Source: Prorocentrum cordatum (taxonomy: Eukaryota; Sar; Dinophyceae; Prorocentrales; Prorocentraceae). Taken from it: a DNA stretch of 64,000 nucleotides. The stretch covers positions 228,182 to 292,181 of the forward strand of contig CAUYUJ010015831.1 in the NCBI GenBank assembly GCA_963575745.1, in the 5' to 3' direction. The translations under genes and the position numbers were made by a program. This document shows positions 62,700-64,000 of this stretch, one piece after another. The notes under the pieces are model-generated. The model saw only the letters and a list, made by a program, of their open reading frames with translations, was not told the DNA's origin and searched no databases. Positions within the stretch are counted from its first letter, which is position 1. Each line of letters starts with the position of its first letter.

Positions 62700-64000
62700 C
62701 TCTCCTCTTCTCTCGTGCCGTCGGGCTGCGATCTGCGCAACCGTCGCCACTTTCGTGGGCTCTTGGGAGGCCCAGCGGAGGTACGTCCCACGCGGACCAC
62801 CTCGGGACCTCGCGGTGCCCTGGGGGGCTTGCGATCGGCGCAACTGCCGCCACTTTCGTGGGCTCCTGGGAGGCCCAGCGGAGGTACGTCCCACGCGGAC
62901 CACATCGGGACTTCGCAGCCCCCTGGGAGACTTGCGATCTGCGCAACTGTCGCCACTTTCGTGGGCTCCTGGGAGGCCCAGCGGAGGTACGTCCCACATG
63001 GGCCACCTCGGGGCCTCGCCGCCCCCCCTGGGGGCTTGCGATCTGCGCAAGTGTCGTACTTATCGTTGGCCCCTGGGAGGTCCAGCGGAGGTACGTCCCA
63101 CGCGGATCACCTCGGGACCTCGCCGTGCCCTGGGGGCTGCGATCTGCGCACCTGTCGCCACTTTCGTGGGCTCCTGGGAGGCCCAGCCGAGGTACGTCCC
63201 ACGCGGACCACCTCGGGACCTCGCAGCCCCCTGGGGGGCTTGCGATCTGCGCAGCTGTCGCCACTTTCGTGGGCTCCTGGGAGGCCCAGCCGAGGCACGT
63301 CCCACGCGGACCGCCTCGGGACCTCGCCGCCCCCTGGGGGGCTTGCGATCTGCGCAAATGTCGCCACTTTCGTGGGCTCCTGGGGGGCCAGCGGAGGCAC
63401 GTTCCACGCGGACCACCTCGGGACCTCGCCGCCCTCTGGGGGGCTTGCGATCTGCGCAACTGCCGCCACTTTCGTGGGCTCCTGGGAGGCCCAGCGGAGG
63501 TACGTCCCACGCGGATCACCTCGGGACCTCGCCGCCCCCTGGGGGACTTGCGATCTGCGCAACTTTCGCCGCTTTCGTGGGCTCCTGGGAGGCCCAGCGG
63601 AGGTGGGTCTCACGCGGACCACCTCGGGACCTCGCCGCCCCATGGTGGGCTTGCGATCTGCGCAACGTTCGCCACTTTCGTGGGCTCCTGGGGGGCCAGT
63701 TGAGGTACGTCCCACGCGGACCGCCTCGGGACCTCACCGCCCTCTGGGGGGCTTGCGATCTGCGCAACTGCCGCCACTTTCGTGGGCTCCTGGGGGGCCC
63801 AGCCGAGGCACGTCCCACGCGGCCCGGCGGAGGTACGCGGGACCTCGCCGCCCCCTGGGGGGCTTGCGATTTTCGCAACTGTTGCCGCTTTCGTGGGCTC
63901 CTGGGAGGCCCAGCGGAGGTGGGTCCCACGCGGACCACCTCGGGACCTCGCCGCCCCTTGGGGGGCTTGCGATCTGCGGAAGTGTCGCCACTTTCGTGGG
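62700..64000 (+). repeat. Tandem array of 103 bp units, open at the window end
   Basis: About twelve units, each containing ttgcgatctgcgcaactgtc, then gccactttcgtgggctcctg, ggaggcccagcggaggtacg and cacgcggaccacctcgggac. Since 103 is not a multiple of three, the frame rotates from unit to unit; nevertheless frames of about 280 codons stay open on both strands. It shows no coding constraint. The last unit is cut by the end of the window. Confidence 0.93.

Noticed and set aside
62662-63519. 285-codon minus frame and 281-codon plus frame
   Set aside because: Both lie in the 103 bp tandem array and rotate frame at each unit.
1-64000. rRNA, tRNA or snRNA genes
   Set aside because: I scanned for tRNA T-arm phrases and conserved rRNA cores by eye and saw none. 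A covariance-model search would settle this.

Overview
This 64 kb window looks like nuclear DNA of a dinoflagellate, most likely one with a very large, repeat-rich genome; a Prorocentrum-like species is my best guess, not something I can prove. The reasons are the GC-rich composition, the almost complete lack of intact host genes, huge purine and GGA microsatellites, kilobases of 'CTTGGGCCGTCTTGGAGGC'-type minisatellite, and decayed retroelements whose protein style matches dinoflagellate non-LTR and tyrosine-recombinase (YR) elements. There is one assembly gap (100 N, 11401-11500). I see no rRNA, tRNA, CRISPR array or bacterial-type operon.

Layout. 1-11400: tandem repeats (about 150 bp, 14 bp, 76 bp and 83 bp units), two GGA tracts, a TTAA-flanked MITE (1373-1542) and hairpins; no convincing gene. 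11501-11925: GAT/GAG microsatellite. 12235-18064 (minus strand): a decayed LINE with a zinc-finger ORF1, an AP-type endonuclease, a reverse transcriptase (RT) whose catalytic box is damaged, an RNase H domain split by an in-frame poly-histidine microsatellite, and a C-terminal zinc knuckle. 18147-19735: GAT then GGA microsatellite. 19932-20093: a foldback element with perfect 21 bp arms. 22388-23130: second copy of a repeat bounded by GGA tracts (first copy 7523-8430, third near 62150). 23300-26585: a broken protein-coding region with a 2H-phosphoesterase-like motif. 26600-34700: dispersed hairpin repeats, a second MITE (27090-27221), large GGA/CT tracts, a 151 bp palindrome and weak exon-like stretches. 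34700-58890: a field of host minisatellite interrupted by two large retrotransposons. 58895-64000: CCA/CCG tracts, an AT-rich patch, GGA, and a 103 bp tandem array running off the window end.

The main discovery is the pair of YR retrotransposons at 37081-43441 (element A) and 48982-55943 (element B). Each has the split-direct-repeat layout A1 - ORFs - B1 - A2 - B2 known from Ngaro/PAT-type elements. Each sits in a copy of the host minisatellite without target-site duplication; the two flanks rejoin to match an unoccupied paralogue elsewhere in the window. Both carry, in order, a small transmembrane ORF, an RG-tailed Gag, RT-RNase H (with Y-x-D-N instead of Y-x-D-D), a tyrosine recombinase and a methyltransferase-like domain. 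The Ngaro/PAT repeat layout combined with a C5-methyltransferase-like domain and a membrane ORF is unusual. Both copies are broken by stops and frameshifts, so neither is likely to be autonomous now.
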